DNA of 64,000 bases from Symbiodinium microadriaticum (GCA_001939145.1 LSRX01000286.1:563640-627639), one strand, 5' to 3'; counted from the stretch's first letter, positions 30,523 to 40,978 are shown. Numbers and translations are program-made. Notes: generated by a model not told the origin, from the letters alone.

Positions 30523-30620
30523 GTTGGATGGGCATTGGCTGGCTGGACCCAAACCGGGCAGGCGGTCCACTCATGCAGGACACTGACATGGTAGCTCCTC
30601 GTCCGGACAGGCGTTTCAAG
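30523..30620 (+). CDS. Probable exon, unrecognised protein
   Basis: CTCTGAG|G, two leading bases, WMGIGWLDPNRAGGPLMQDT..., ending TTTCAAG|GTTGTTTAGGG. AG|G at both ends; the donor lies in a TTTAGGG block. Among the best exon candidates outside the ankyrin gene. Confidence 0.6.
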
Positions 30621-31160
30621 GTTGTTTAGGGTTTAGGGCCTAGGGTTTGGGGTTAGCACGTACGTATGTAGGACAGAACCCCAGGTTATGTGCAATATCA
30701 TACATCGAAGCCTGAGCCCTTATTTATTTAATCGCTGAAACCCCTACACTATTTTGTGTTAACTCTCTGCCACCGGTCCCAAAGTGAAAGACCAAGACCT
30801 TGCACCTGAAAGTGCTCAAACCATTAAGCCTTACTTCTGGGCTTAACTTAGCGGGGAGCCCAGCGTTGCGTAATGAAGAAATATGGTTCCTTACAGCATT
30901 AGTTTTCCTAAGCTCCTCAATTTTTCCGATAGTGTTTAAGACCGCTAAATCATACTATTAAGTGGCCAGTACTATATATTAACGTGTGTTATCCATAATA
31001 ATTACCGGGCATTTCGTCCACTATATAAGCCTTACCCGCTAAACCCTAGACCCTGTAGAACCCTAAACCCCCCAAACCCTTCAGCCCCAAACCCTACACC
31101 CCTAAACCCCCAAACCCTTGGACCCCAAACGCTTAACTCCTAAACCCCTAAACAGTAAAG

Positions 31161-31226
31161 GTTACCATTGCCAGAGCAGCCTGCCAACTCCCAAGAGTGG
31201 CCTTCGTAATCCCCTCCTTGTTAGAA
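31161..31226 (+). CDS. Probable exon, unrecognised protein
   Basis: CAGTAAAG|G, 22 codons VTIARAACQLPRVAFVIPSL..., ending GAA|GTGTAG. A CCCCTAAAC array abuts the acceptor. Confidence 0.5.
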
Positions 31227-31718
31227 GTGTAGGGATTCAGGGGTTCCGGGGTTAGCCTTTTTGAGCACACCAAACCCGAAACCCTAAACACTAAACCCGA
31301 AACCCTAAACCGCAAACCCTGAACCGTGAACCGTTTGGGGATTAGGGTTTAATGGCTTGGAGCTTGATGCTTGCCTTAAATTCCCCATACAATTCTTGAG
31401 CCCTGAAACCCTCGAGCATCAAAAGCCCTAACACCCCTAAGTCGGATTAGCCCTAACAACTAGGCTCTAGTAGAGAAGCCTCGAATAAATAGTTATCGTA
31501 TACCCTGATAGGTTCAAACAATAACTGTCCGAAGCTATACTTGAATGGCCTACCCTACAGTTGCTGGACCCTTGTAGTGAGATCCCAGACCCTAGCCCAC
31601 TGCAGAAGGCTCAGGACCTTCTTGGGAGCCTTCGGGTAGGTTTTGTTCGATTTTCGGCAGCTGTATACTCTGAGGTCGCTTTCGTGAAAGATGGCCAGGC
31701 CAGGTGGTGGGGTGGTAG

Positions 31719-31763
31719 ATGTCGGAGCTCATTCGGGGCCCGAGTAACAGGACCTCTTACGGG
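31719..31763 (+). CDS. Possible exon
   Basis: GGTAG|ATG: MSELIRGPSNRTSYG, then a TTTAGGG block. Confidence 0.3.
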
Positions 31764-32213
31764 GTTTTAGGGTTTAGGGATTTGGGACTCAGCGTTTCGT
31801 GCTTTAGAGTCTTAGAGTTTAGGGTTTTAGGTTTTGGGGTTCTAGGATTTCAGGCTCAAGCTTTAGGGTTTAGAGCACAGAGTTTCGGGTTAAACATCTG
31901 TGCCGGAAGCCCTAAACCCAAATTTGGGGTTCGAGCCCGAAGCAGCTGGGAGTAGTTGGCCGGGCTCTACAGGATTTTTGTTGAGTTCGTTTTTTTCAAT
32001 ATGATTTTATAATGCTCCATGAATGCCTGTAGGTGTTTGTCAAGTGGTGTTATGATGGAGCTCGGGGGCCTCTTGTCTTAGGTCTTGTAGAAGCAGTGAC
32101 ACGTATCTTCAACTGGCGGAATTCTGCTGATTCGTCCGTCTGTGGGGCATCCCAACCCCTTGAATTCGCCGACTAGGACCCATACGCTGAAAGGGAAGAC
32201 GCTGCACTCAATA

Positions 32214-32616
32214 GGTCCCTCGAATTCTAGCACGAGCTTGTGCGCTTAATCATGTCGCTGTCACCATGACCCCTCCGGAGACAAAAGATCCTCGGCAACT
32301 AGACTGGTTTTTGCGTGTATATCCTAAGTACTATCCTCATACTACGGAACTCCAGGAGGCTATCAGGGACAGAGAGAACTTTCGGAGGAGCGGGGGCGGA
32401 CATCTGCTTTCTTGGAAGTGCACCCCAAGGCGTCGACGCCGGAGCAGACATCAGAATGCTTTGTCTGGTGAACAAATGGTGGCGCTGCTCTTGAGGCTGG
32501 ACCGTGCAATTTCTGCTGACGCTGCTGTTATGGCACGCCCAGGACGTCCTTCCCTTGGCTTTCGTCGCGCGAAAGACGAGGCGTCACACGTTGTCAAAAA
32601 TATGCAGACCCACTGA
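32214..32616 (+). CDS. Hypothetical uninterrupted ORF
   Basis: 134 open codons from 32214, with the first ATG at 32266 (MTPPETKDPRQLDWFLRVYP...), a basic RRRRRSRHQ patch in the middle and a stop at 32614-32616. The 1.2 kb around it lacks CCCTAAA and palindromes. It could be a single-exon gene or part of an old transposon. An antisense frame (32451-32816) overlaps it. No family recognised. Confidence 0.4.
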
Positions 32617-32619
32617 CCG

Positions 32620-33480
32620 TGCGGATGGTGCTCACCTTGAGACTGCTCATCTCCGCTGAGCCTTTGCCATTCCCATGCATCGGGTAGCCTCCTTGACTTC
32701 GGATCCCTGCGGAATTTCAGGCTGAGTGCTGTACTAAGCTGCAACAACAGATGGGTTGATGAAAGGAGGAGTTGCTCAATCTCCGGGTCTGTAGCCAAGC
32801 CCGAGATCTCGCACAACTGCTACTCAACTTCCTAAGCGCGGGTTGATACTAAGGCTGGGACCACTTTGACTCCCTTCCGGGGTCCTTTCCAGTGGCTTAA
32901 AGCACCGCATTGAAGTGCGATCAGAACTGCAGCCTTTCTAGTCTCACCTTAAAACCTCAGAGGCCCTCATAGCTTAGTCAGTCTTCAATCATCGTCCACC
33001 CCACGTGTACCCCAATCCTATGCTCAGTTATGATGCCACAATTATCGGGTGTGAGTCTTAGCCGGTACAGTATTTGACCCTCAGGGAGGCCCTTAACGCT
33101 GAGTGATCCATAGAAACTATGAAGCCATGACAAAATCTTCGTCGAATCCACAACAGATAGTTTTCTTCCAAGACCCCCCAACTACCCTCTAATATACCTT
33201 ACATACCCACTACTAAGGACCATAAGAAGGACCCTAAGGGCTCCGTTACAGGGCGGATCCGGGTTCATAGAGAAGCTATATATCAACAGAAGCCCCAGAC
33301 CGACCCGAACCCCTCAAACCCCAACAGCCTGCAGGAATTGCATCAGAAGCCTGACCGTTCTCTTATAGAACCCTAATAATAACAAGCCGTGTGGAGGCCC
33401 CATAGTAACATGTAGAGAGGCCGTATGAAACCTTTCAAGGACCAGTGCAAAAGTCGATTGACAAAAGCCCTGAACTTGAG
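32620..33480. other. No gene supported
   Basis: Mixed-composition DNA with short frames on both strands and few repeats; unlike its surroundings in lacking CCCTAAA. Confidence 0.4.
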
Positions 33481-33870
33481 CCCGAAACCCAAACCCTATA
33501 AGCCCTGAACAAGCCCTCATCCCTGAACCCTAAACCCTATAAGCCCTAAACAAAACCTTATCCCTAAACACTAAACTCACTAAACTCTATAAGCCCTAAA
33601 CCAAACCTTATCCCTAAACCCTAAACCTTAAACCCTGAACAAATCCTTATCCCGAAGCCTACACCTTAACCCGACTTAAACCCTAAACAAAACCTTATCC
33701 CTAAGCCTAAACCCTAAACAATTTAAATCCGTATCCCTAAGCCTAAACCCTAAACCCCAAACAAATCCGTATCCCTAAGCCTAAACCCTAAACAAATCCT
33801 TATCCCTAAGCCTAAACCTCAAACCCTACCCCAACCCTTATCCCCATCCCTAAACCCTAAACCTTAAACC
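33480..33870. repeat. Higher-order CCCTAAA satellite
   Basis: Tandem ~30-40 bp units built on CCTTATCCCTAAGCCTAAAC with CCCTAAACAAAT links; more regular than other CCCTAAA blocks. Confidence 0.8.
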
Positions 33871-33891
33871 TCTACAGATCTCTACATCAAG

Positions 33892-33975
33892 GGAATCTGA
33901 GCCTCTGGAGGCCGGCGTCCAAGATCGCTTTGCTCGCTGGATCGCGGCTTGCTGCAACAGAAAAAGGGATTGGGG
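33892..33975 (+). CDS. Probable exon, unrecognised protein
   Basis: ATCAAG|G, one leading base, ESEPLEAGVQDRFARWIAAC..., ending at GGG|GTTTAG. CCCTAAA upstream and TTTAGGG downstream. Confidence 0.5.
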
Positions 33976-34056
33976 GTTTAGGAGCTTAGGGGTTAGGGGT
34001 TTAGGGGTTTAGGATTTAGAGTTTAGGGGTTTAGGGTTTAAACACGGAGGATAATT

Positions 34057-34159
34057 GGGGTAGTTTTCCAAATTAGGGTCCCTTTTATGGTCCTTTGTAT
34101 AGGGGTGCCGTACTATATTGGGGACCTAAAAAGGGGACCCGAATTTAGAGAACCACCCA
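34057..34159. repeat. Palindromic element, family B copy 3
   Basis: TAGTTTTCCAAATTAGGGTC ... GAATTTAGAGAACCACCC. Confidence 0.8.
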
Positions 34160-34281
34160 CTAAGAGGTTCCTATAAGGGTACCTCTACGAGATTTTTGGG
34201 GTGCAGGGTTTGGGCCCAGTAATAGTGTCCCTATAATACGGGGCCGGTTATTTGATTTGAAGGGTTCATTCAACAGGTCTT

Positions 34282-34662
34282 GTGCATGTTTGTAAACTGT
34301 TTCATGAGGGCATTATTTGTTGTTCGGTGTGTGAACAAGATGGTGCTAGGATTTTCTGCTGGTTCGATACGGCTTTGCAACTTGCAGGATCTTTGCAATG
34401 TCCCTTGCAGAACCCTGCTTTATTTTACCAGCATGGCTGCTGTAGAGATCTAACCATATCCGTGATGTCGGTGAGTCTTTTTGGTGCCGAAGGACCGTCG
34501 TTGAGTGCATATTCCTGTGAAGAGAACGTTTCCTTTGCAGAGACTCTTTTGACCCACATTTTGGTGCAAAATGCCTCAACCTTTCATTACCCTCTAAACG
34601 GGTTTTGCACGAACAAGAGCTACCCTGATCGCTGCCTTGATCCTACAAGACCTACTTTTTAA
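34282..34662 (+). CDS. Open frame of uncertain status
   Basis: 126 codons from ATG 34282, no CCCTAAA inside. Contains SVSLFGAEGPSLSAYSCEEN; rather Cys/Leu/Phe-rich. May be an exon or chance. Confidence 0.25.
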   Translation: MHVCKLFHEGIICCSVCEQDGARIFCWFDTALQLAGSLQCPLQNPALFYQHGCCRDLTISVMSVSLFGAEGPSLSAYSCEENVSFAETLLTHILVQNASTFHYPLNGFCTNKSYPDRCLDPTRPTF

Positions 34663-34833
34663 GGCTGTATACACGCACACGATGGTACGGGCGCATCCCC
34701 CAAACAACCCTACCCCTAAACCCTCAAACCCTAAACCCCCAAATCCTAGACCCCTAAACCTGAACCCTAAACCTTGCGTCTCATGCCCAAGACCAGAAGA
34801 TAGAGAACCACCCTAAATGCCCTGAACGCTCAG

Positions 34834-34915
34834 GAAGAACCGCTGAAGGACGAGTTGCTGGTGGGGCAGCGCTCCGACGATGCGGGGCACCTCGTAGAAT
34901 CTTTTGGGTCCATTG
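34834..34915 (+). CDS. Probable exon, unrecognised protein
   Basis: CGCTCAG|G, phase-0 frame EEPLKDELLVGQRSDDAGHL..., ending CCATTG|GTGTAGGG. CCCTAAA before, TTTAGGG after. Confidence 0.6.
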
Positions 34916-35381
34916 GTGTAGGGTTTAGGATCTAGGGTTTTGGGTTTAGGACTGAGGGCTGGGGGTCTAGGGTTTTGGGGTTAGAACTGAGGGCTTGGGG
35001 GTTTGAGGGTTTCGGAGGTATCAGGGTTTTGGGTTTAGAACTTTTAGAACTTAGGGCTGGAGGTTAGGGCTTAGGGTTTAGGGTTTCGGTTCATGTAAGG
35101 GTCCTGTTACCCTATCATTACTAAGGGGTCCTTGGAATCATAGGCTTCGGGATGCTACACGGTTTAGGGTTTGGGGTTTAGGGTCCATCCATACTATTAT
35201 TGGAATTCGGCTTCAGAAAGACCATTTCATGGCTTGGCCCACTTGGTTCCATCACGGTAAGATATAAGGGCCTCTGGAGCAACTACCGGCACGGAGGGTT
35301 CCTTAAAGCTTGGAAGAGTTCTAGCAAGGGTTGTGGCGTGTAGGTAGAGTGTCGGGTTTAGGGCTTATAGTTTCGAATTCT

Positions 35382-35460
35382 ACCTAGACCCTAAAGAATC
35401 CACCTTTTTAAGGACTCCTATAGAGAAAGCATATTAAGGGGTAGGCTTTGTAGGTATAGC
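35382..35460. repeat. Palindromic element, family E
   Basis: ACCTAGACCCTAAAGAATCC on the left; the right arm is shortened. Confidence 0.6.
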
Positions 35461-35700
35461 GTTCAGGATTCAGGTTCGCGGGGTTCGGGTTCCCGTAAGC
35501 CAGGGTTTTGGTTCGGGTGTGTTTCAGGTAAGGCCTATACGTATATACTTCCCCCCCCCCCCCAAAGGGTCCTAAGTACTTATATGGGGGGGATTCTTGC
35601 CCAAACCATACGAGCAATTCCTAGTATAGAAACCCTACATTCTATTAAAACAGGTACTTAGGATCCTTTGGGTCCGGGTACATGGACCCTTAAGGTTAAG

Positions 35701-35807
35701 CCTGATCCCGAATCGCTACGCGCGACACCTGCCAAAAAGTCCTGGTCCCCACCCAAAAAAACCCACTTGCTATCCCAGAAACCCCTTGGGACCACAATTG
35801 AAAAAAT
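35701..35807 (+). CDS. Probable exon flanked by family C arms
   Basis: After GGTTAAG: PDPESLRATPAKKSWSPPKK.... Loose family C arms (GTACATGGACCCTTAAGG at 35678, ACATGGACCC at 35921) lie on either side. Confidence 0.4.
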
Positions 35808-35980
35808 GTGTGTGTGTAACCTCAGAGTCCATGTGCTCCTGTGGTATAAACGCTGGCCTCAAAGATACTCTGAATAGGTGCCTTGTGGCCAAGGGACATA
35901 TACTCATATGCTGTATCGGCACATGGACCCTCTTCCAAGGAATCCACTCAATGGTGTGAACGATCTCCAGCTCATTCCAG

Positions 35981-36089
35981 GACTTTTGTCTTGACTTTGT
36001 TCGGTACGCTTGTTATCGGGCTTTTGATTGAAGTTTATTATATAGTAGTAGCCATAAAGTTGAAACATTACAATCCTGATGCCCTTTAA
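35981..36089 (+). CDS. Probable terminal exon, membrane-spanning
   Basis: TTCCAG|G, one leading base, TFVLTLFGTLVIGLLIEVYY... and KLKHYNPDAL before stop TAA 36087-36089. A single hydrophobic helix followed by a basic tail suggests the C-terminal anchor of a membrane protein. No family recognised. Confidence 0.55.
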
Positions 36090-36259
36090 GGTAATACCCT
36101 AAACAGTAAACCCCTAAAGCCTGAACCCCAACCACTAAATCCCAAACCGAAACCCTAAACCTTATAGACCCCTGTAGATCCCTACAGATCCCCTTGAAGG
36201 AACCCCTAAACCCTCAACCCTAAATCCTAAACCCTAAATCCTAAGCCCTAAACTTACAG

Positions 36260-36330
36260 AGCCCGCTGGGCTGCAGGAGCCTTGGGCTCACCTGGGCGCG
36301 AATGGTGCCCGGACGATGCCGCCTGGAGAA
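36260..36330 (+). CDS. Probable exon, unrecognised protein
   Basis: ACTTACAG then ARWAAGALGSPGREWCPDDA..., ending GAGAA|GTAGGG. Two other frames are open. CCCTAAA upstream, TTTAGGG downstream. Confidence 0.4.
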
Positions 36331-36365
36331 GTAGGGGGTTTAGGGGGCTCAGGGGTTTTAGGGTT

Positions 36366-36450
36366 TACCTAAACCCCCAAAAGTAAGTAAAGTAATGGCC
36401 CAAGACCCATCATAAAAGGCTATGATTTTACACACTTTTGAGGTCCAGGT
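36366..36450. repeat. Palindromic element, family O
   Basis: ACCTAAACCCCCAAAAGTAA ... ACTTTTGAGGTCCAGGT, inverted centre relative to 42662-42744. Confidence 0.65.
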
Positions 36451-36646
36451 AGGGTTCATAAGGTTTAGGGTCTAGGGGATTTAGGGAAGGTTTCGGGCAT
36501 AGAATTTCCCTCAACAGCGATGTTCTATCATTGATCTTTTGGGTTTAAGGGTTAGTGAGGGTTTAGGATAGTTTTGGGCTTGGGGCTGAGGGATTGCATT
36601 CTGGGTTTAAGGCTTTGGGTTCAGGGTTTAGGATAGGTCTGTTCAG

Positions 36647-36710
36647 CTTACAACAAGAAATTTGCATGCTGAGGTGAGGGCTGCGCATGTACGAAGTACC
36701 AGGAACCTGT
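36647..36710 (+). CDS. Possible exon
   Basis: After GTTCAG: LTTRNLHAEVRAAHVRSTRN, ending CTGT|GTGAGT. GCTGAG|GTGAGG is an internal alternative donor. Confidence 0.4.
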
Positions 36711-36813
36711 GTGAGTGGATACATCATACCCTACCTCTAACCCCGTGAACCTGCAGCCCTTATCATCCAAACGAAATCCAATAGAGGGGCCTGAGTAGCT
36801 GGGACTACTAACC

Positions 36814-36922
36814 AGTTTTCCTCCGTGGTCCCTATGTAGGGTCCCTTTTTTGGGTCCTCAAGATAGTGCCGCCCCCTGTTTACATCGGATGCAAAGAAGG
36901 ACCCTAATTTAGAGAAGTACCC
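36814..36922. repeat. Palindromic element, family B copy 4
   Basis: Diverged left arm; right arm GACCCTAATTTAGAGAAGTA. Confidence 0.65.
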
Positions 36923-37279
36923 ATATAGATATACTAAGTGTAACTTCGGCCTCCAAGACCCAGCCTTCAAAGCTTTTGGGTTCTCAGTTGAGGAGTAGCC
37001 TGCAAGTTTAACCGTTGGTTTTTGTGGCCTATTGGGTAAGAAAGAAGATGACTCTCCGGTTTTCCAGGAAGCCCTAAACCCTGAGCCGATTCTTTGTACT
37101 TAGATCCTGGGGGCAATAAATCCCAAAACCCTCATTCAGGCCCGCCCCCCAACAAAGTTAGGGTTCAAGGCTAGGCTAGCTTTAAAGGCCAGAGACCCTT
37201 GAAGTATATGGCCCGCAGGCCCTCATATTCCCGGTTTAGGGGCAGTTTTTTGTGGATTTGTAGGTGGGGGGAGTAAAGT

Positions 37280-37375
37280 TGGACCCTGAAGCCTAAACCC
37301 TAAATCCCTAACCCTAACCCCTAAACCCTAAACCCCTAAACCCTAAACCCCTAAACCCCCTAAACCCTAAACCGT
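37280..37375. repeat. CCCTAAA array
   Basis: About 13 units ending shortly before the exon at 37384. Confidence 0.85.
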
Positions 37376-37383
37376 TGGGTCAG

Positions 37384-37440
37384 CTGCCAAGCCTTCGACC
37401 GAGGCTTGCAGCCCGGGCTTCACTCTGGTGCCTCCGGGCT
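37384..37440 (+). CDS. Probable exon, unrecognised protein
   Basis: GGGTCAG then AAKPSTEACSPGFTLVPPG, ending GGGCT|GTGAGG. Confidence 0.45.
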
Positions 37441-37590
37441 GTGAGGGCTTGGAGTTTACGATTCGGGGCTTAGAGATTTCTTTGAAATGGCCCCTAAGCC
37501 ATATAAACCCTCAACCCCTAAACCCTAAACCCCTAATCAACTAAACCCCTAAACCCTTAACCCCTAAACCCTAAACCCCTAAACCCCTAG

Positions 37591-37629
37591 AAGTCTATCC
37601 CTGTTCGACTTGTCCAGAAAGTCACCTGG
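37591..37629 (+). CDS. Possible small exon inside telomere-like flanks
   Basis: CCCCTAAACCCCTAG|, 13 codons KSIPVRLVQKVTW, |GTTTTGGGG. Both splice sites come from the telomere-like repeats themselves. Confidence 0.4.
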
Positions 37630-37648
37630 GTTTTGGGGTTGAGGGGTT

Positions 37649-37742
37649 ACCTGGACCCTATAAACCCTACCTTTTTAGGGCTTCTTCTTTTGATTTCTTT
37701 CTATAAGTCCTTAAAACAGGTAGGCTCTTCAGGGTCTAGGTA
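37649..37742. repeat. Palindromic element, family E
   Basis: ACCTGGACCCTATAAACCCT ... CTCTTCAGGGTCTAGGT. Confidence 0.75.
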
Positions 37743-37930
37743 GGGTTGAGCGGTTTAGGGTTTTAGTAGGGTGTAGGGAAATCTATAGTTCCTAAACCCT
37801 AAACCCACTAAATGGGTTAGGGTTCGTCTGTTCTTGGGCGGGGGGCATCCACTTCAGACTGAACAGACCCTTGAGGGTCCACGTACCCGAATAGCATCTG
37901 CTGTGGCCCTAGAGTTGTTGTTGTAAGGCC

Positions 37931-38170
37931 AAACCCTAAGGCTCTAAGGACTCATATTTTGAGGCTGTCCGGCCCAAATACCGTACTATATAAGGCTTTT
38001 GGGCTATTTTGAGCCTTAGGGAAAGTGTAGACTGCTTAGGGACGAGGAAGACGGGAATTCCTTTTCATGGCTTTCCCTAACCCTAAGGCACAAAATAGCC
38101 CAAAAGCCTTATATAGTATGGTATTTGGGCCCAAAAGCCATAAAAATATGAGTCTTTAGAGATTTAGGAT
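37931..38170. repeat. Two family M elements in inverted orientation
   Basis: 37931-38021 and its reverse complement-like copy at 38075-38170, separated by about 50 bp, making a large hairpin. Confidence 0.75.
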
Positions 38171-38200
38171 AAAGCCTTGCCCTGTAAGTGCAGCAGCCAG

Positions 38201-38273
38201 GTGCAGTTCCGACGGCCCTTTGCAACGGACGACCTCTCCGACATTACGCTTCCTGCTACTTGCTCCACCATGG
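38201..38273 (+). CDS. Probable exon, unrecognised protein
   Basis: CAGCCAG|G, phase 0: VQFRRPFATDDLSDITLPAT..., ending ATGG|GTAAAT. Probably a real exon. Confidence 0.55.
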
Positions 38274-38369
38274 GTAAATTGCTGTTCCTGTCTCTGTGTG
38301 TGTGCATGTTCCAGACTAACGTCCCCTTTGAGATACTTAGCGCAGAGGCCTGAGTAAAGCCTTGAACCC

Positions 38370-38465
38370 TAAACCCTAAAACCCAGAACTAAACCCTAAA
38401 ACCTAAACCCTAAACCCTAAAACCCTGAACCCTATCCTAAACCCTAAAACCCCAAACCAACCCGA
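38370..38465. repeat. CCCTAAA array
   Basis: CCCTAAAACC and CCTAAACCCT variants. Confidence 0.75.
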
Positions 38466-38549
38466 AGCGATAGTCTCCTGAAGGGTAACCTTCTTAAGCA
38501 AAAGGCCCCAAGCCTTGCTCCCGGTTTTAAGGCCCGGCTGTGGCCGCAG

Positions 38550-38678
38550 CCCAACATGCCTCAGGCCCACAGCCACCTACATGGATTCCCTAACCCTCCC
38601 TGCCGAAATTTTCATACAACCTACATACAGCCCTCCTGCAAGCTTCGAAAAGCCGCTGAAAAGCCGTTGTCTTTGTAG
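38550..38678 (+). CDS. Possible terminal exon
   Basis: GGCCGCAG, then PNMPQAHSHLHGFPNPPCRN... to stop TAG 38676-38678. A longer second frame (38515-38814) is also open. Confidence 0.35.
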   Translation, partial: PNMPQAHSHLHGFPNPPCRNFHTTYIQPSCKLRKAAEKPLSL

Positions 38679-38925
38679 TATGGAGTTCTTACAGCAGCCG
38701 AGTGGAACTCTCATTATTCGAGCACTTCCGACACTGAGTGCCTACACTTGGAGAGGGCCAAAGTCCCCATACAGCGTAGTCACTTGGCCAAGAATCCTGA
38801 ATCCTATACCTTAAGGTGTTTTAGGGCTTCGGGCTTCTTTTATGGGAACCTTTGAAGAACCACAGTGGGTAAACCCTAAACCCTAAACCCTCATAGTGGG
38901 TCCTCATAGACCCTGTGGGGAGCAG

Positions 38926-38985
38926 GTTCGCAGCGCCAAGATTGGCCTGATCTTTGCCTTCGCCCGGAAAGATCCCTTCGAGACG
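38926..38985 (+). CDS. Probable exon, unrecognised protein
   Basis: GGAGCAG|G: VRSAKIGLIFAFARKDPFE, then GAC|GTAAAG or TAA 38986-38988. A second frame remains open beyond it. Confidence 0.45.
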
Positions 38986-39342
38986 TAAAGTTGGCCGCAC
39001 CCAGAGGGAGCCCGATAGGGTGTTTAGGGTTTGGGGTTTAGGGCTCAGATGTTGGGCAGGGTTGGGAAGGACTTTCAGGTTTTGTTTTTTCAGGGTTTAG
39101 GGTTCAGGGTCAGGGGTTCAGGGTTTAGGGTTCAGTGGTTACGGTTTAGGGTCCTGCACTGGCTCTACAGGGGCTGCAGCGTTCGAGTTTGCTTCATCTC
39201 GAAAACAAGAGGTCTACGAGCGGTCTAGGGCTTGTCTAGTGCTCAGGGGTTTTGGGGTTTAGGGTTTAGTTTTGAGACACCATGCTTGAAGGTTCATAGG
39301 TAGTTGCAAGTCCGGTCATATGTCCTGATGTGGTAACGTATC

Positions 39343-39452
39343 ATTGGCTGTACCAAGGAGGTAGCGACAAGAAATAGCAATACGGGGCATCCATGTCTCG
39401 AAATTTGAACGAACAGGACTTCAACTCCTGTGTGAATACTATGTCAGGGCGA
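39343..39452 (+). pseudogene. 18S rRNA fragment (decayed), part 1
   Basis: Matches my memory of the region of dinoflagellate 18S rRNA just before the 530 loop: GAGGTAGCGACAAGAAATAG, then CGGGGCATCCATGTCT and a fading match to ...GGGCGAAAG. Many substitutions are spread over its length, so it cannot be a functional gene copy. It does not translate. Sense orientation is plus. Confidence 0.7.
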
Positions 39453-39479
39453 AAGTTCGTCGCATCCGCAAGTTCTATG

Positions 39480-39780
39480 GTACGTATACTTAAACACCCC
39501 GTTCCCCCCTAGACTTCTCCAAGAACTGAAGTCGTGGGGCCCGGAGGTTGCAAAACTCTCTAAACGTTATGATCCCGAACCCTCCAGGCAACTACTATAT
39601 AGGGCCCTAGGGGCTCTAGTACTCTATATAGTAGGTACCTGGAGGGTTAGGGGATGGTTTAGGGTAGGGTTTGGGGTTTAGGGTTTAGGGTGTTAATTTC
39701 TCCGCTGGCCAGGACACCTAAAATGCACTTGCTTGTACTCCGTGTCCTCCACCGACAAAAGACATTAAGCTACGATGAAC
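39480..39780. other. Insertion-like DNA between two 18S fragments
   Basis: Holds a palindrome near 39575-39655 (CCCTCCAGGCAACTACTATA / TATATAGTAGGTACCTGGAG) and a TTTAGGG block at 39655-39690. Confidence 0.5.
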
Positions 39781-39782
39781 CT

Positions 39783-40053
39783 TTCATCCCGGTGATGTAT
39801 CAACTGGAAGGCACGCCTGGTGCCAGAAACCACGGTATTTCCAGCCCCAATAGCGCATATGAAAGTTGTTGCGGTTCTAAAAAGCTCGTAGTTGGATTTC
39901 TGTTGAGGATGACCGGTGCGTCTTATGGGTGTGCACCTGGTTCAGCCTTGACATCTTCGTAAAGAACGTACCTGCACTTCATTGTGTGTTGCGGCATTTA
40001 AGACATTTGCTTTGTTTGCATTGGAAGAAAAAGAGTGTTTCACGCAACCAAGA
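39783..40053 (+). pseudogene. 18S rRNA fragment (decayed), part 2
   Basis: Continues through the 530 loop: GGTGCCAGAAACCACGGTAT (functional genes have GGTGCCAGCAGCCGCGGTAA), CCCCAATAGCGCATATGAAA, GTTGTTGCGG, AAAAGCTCGTAGTTGGATTT, GAGTGTTTCACGCAACC. Substitutions hit the near-invariant GCAGCCGCGGUAA core, so the copy is dead. Its start overlaps the end of part 1 in rRNA coordinates. The 90-residue frames over it are meaningless. Confidence 0.85.
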
Positions 40054-40193
40054 CTGCATATCCCTGAATCCTGTGACCCTTGCTGAACAGCATTCCCTGA
40101 ACACCAGAAATACTAACCGTCCTAACCCCAAATCCCACACCCTCAACAGCCCTACACTCAACTCCTGCAGCCATAAGACATTAATTGACCTTT

Positions 40194-40280
40194 ACCCATA
40201 GGCTCCATAGTAGCTCTTTTTTGGCTTTACCTTTATAAGATCCTAACCACCAGAAGGAACTATGATGGAACCTGTGGGTA
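40194..40280. repeat. Palindromic element, family H copy 3
   Basis: TACCCATAGGCTCCATAGTA ... GATGGAACCTGTGGGTA. Confidence 0.75.
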
Positions 40281-40336
40281 TATAACTAACCTTCAAGCTT
40301 CTTCAACCCCCAAGACCACGATGCCTTACATTCAAG

Positions 40337-40420
40337 GTACTTGGAGCAGCACTTCTCAACGTCTACGGGCTATGTGGACCTGCCTTGGAATTTAGACTGC
40401 GCCGTGGCGAGTATCCCTAG
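40337..40420 (+). CDS. Probable exon ending in a family C fragment
   Basis: TTCAAG|G: VLGAALLNVYGLCGPALEFR..., stop TAG 40418-40420. The stop lies in CCCTAGGGGTCCATGTGC, the left end of a family C element. Confidence 0.45.
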   Translation, partial: VLGAALLNVYGLCGPALEFRLRRGEYP

Positions 40421-40825
40421 GGGTCCATGTGCTCAATCCTTTAACCCAACACTTGCTCTTCATATTGTTGGGGTCGTGATAGACCTTTTAAACTCCATAA
40501 GCCTTTCATAAGCTCTACTAAGCCCTAAACCCTAAACCCTATAAGTCTCATTAAACCCTACAAACCCCAAGCGCTAAACCCTTTCCCAAATTTTTGGCCC
40601 GGCGTTTTTGTTGGTTAGCTTTCACCCTTTCTGGTAATGGTCAATCTATAATTTAACAGAGGATCAGAAGCCTAAACCCGCAACCCCAAAACCTTTTAGG
40701 GCCTGTTAGGGTGGCCTTCAAGACTTTCGTACTACTGCAGTACCATTGCACGACTACTGAACTACTGCTGTACCACTACCCCTTGTTGGTTTTGAATATC
40801 AGCTAAACTCCTACTGCTACCTACT

Positions 40826-40835
40826 GCTGTAGAAG

Positions 40836-40880
<45 letters not shown>

Positions 40881-40906
40881 CACTACTACTACTACTACCA
40901 CTACTG

Positions 40907-40970
<64 letters not shown>
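40826..40970. repeat. (CTA)n trinucleotide repeat
   Basis: About 45 triplets with a few CCA/CTG interruptions. The poly-Ser and poly-Val minus frames are artefacts. In the plus frame that joins the next exon it reads Leu. Confidence 0.9.
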
Positions 40971-40978
40971 ATGGCCCC

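Noticed and set aside
39690..40201. 90-residue plus-strand frames
   Set aside because: They overlap the decayed 18S rRNA fragment and have no protein-like features.
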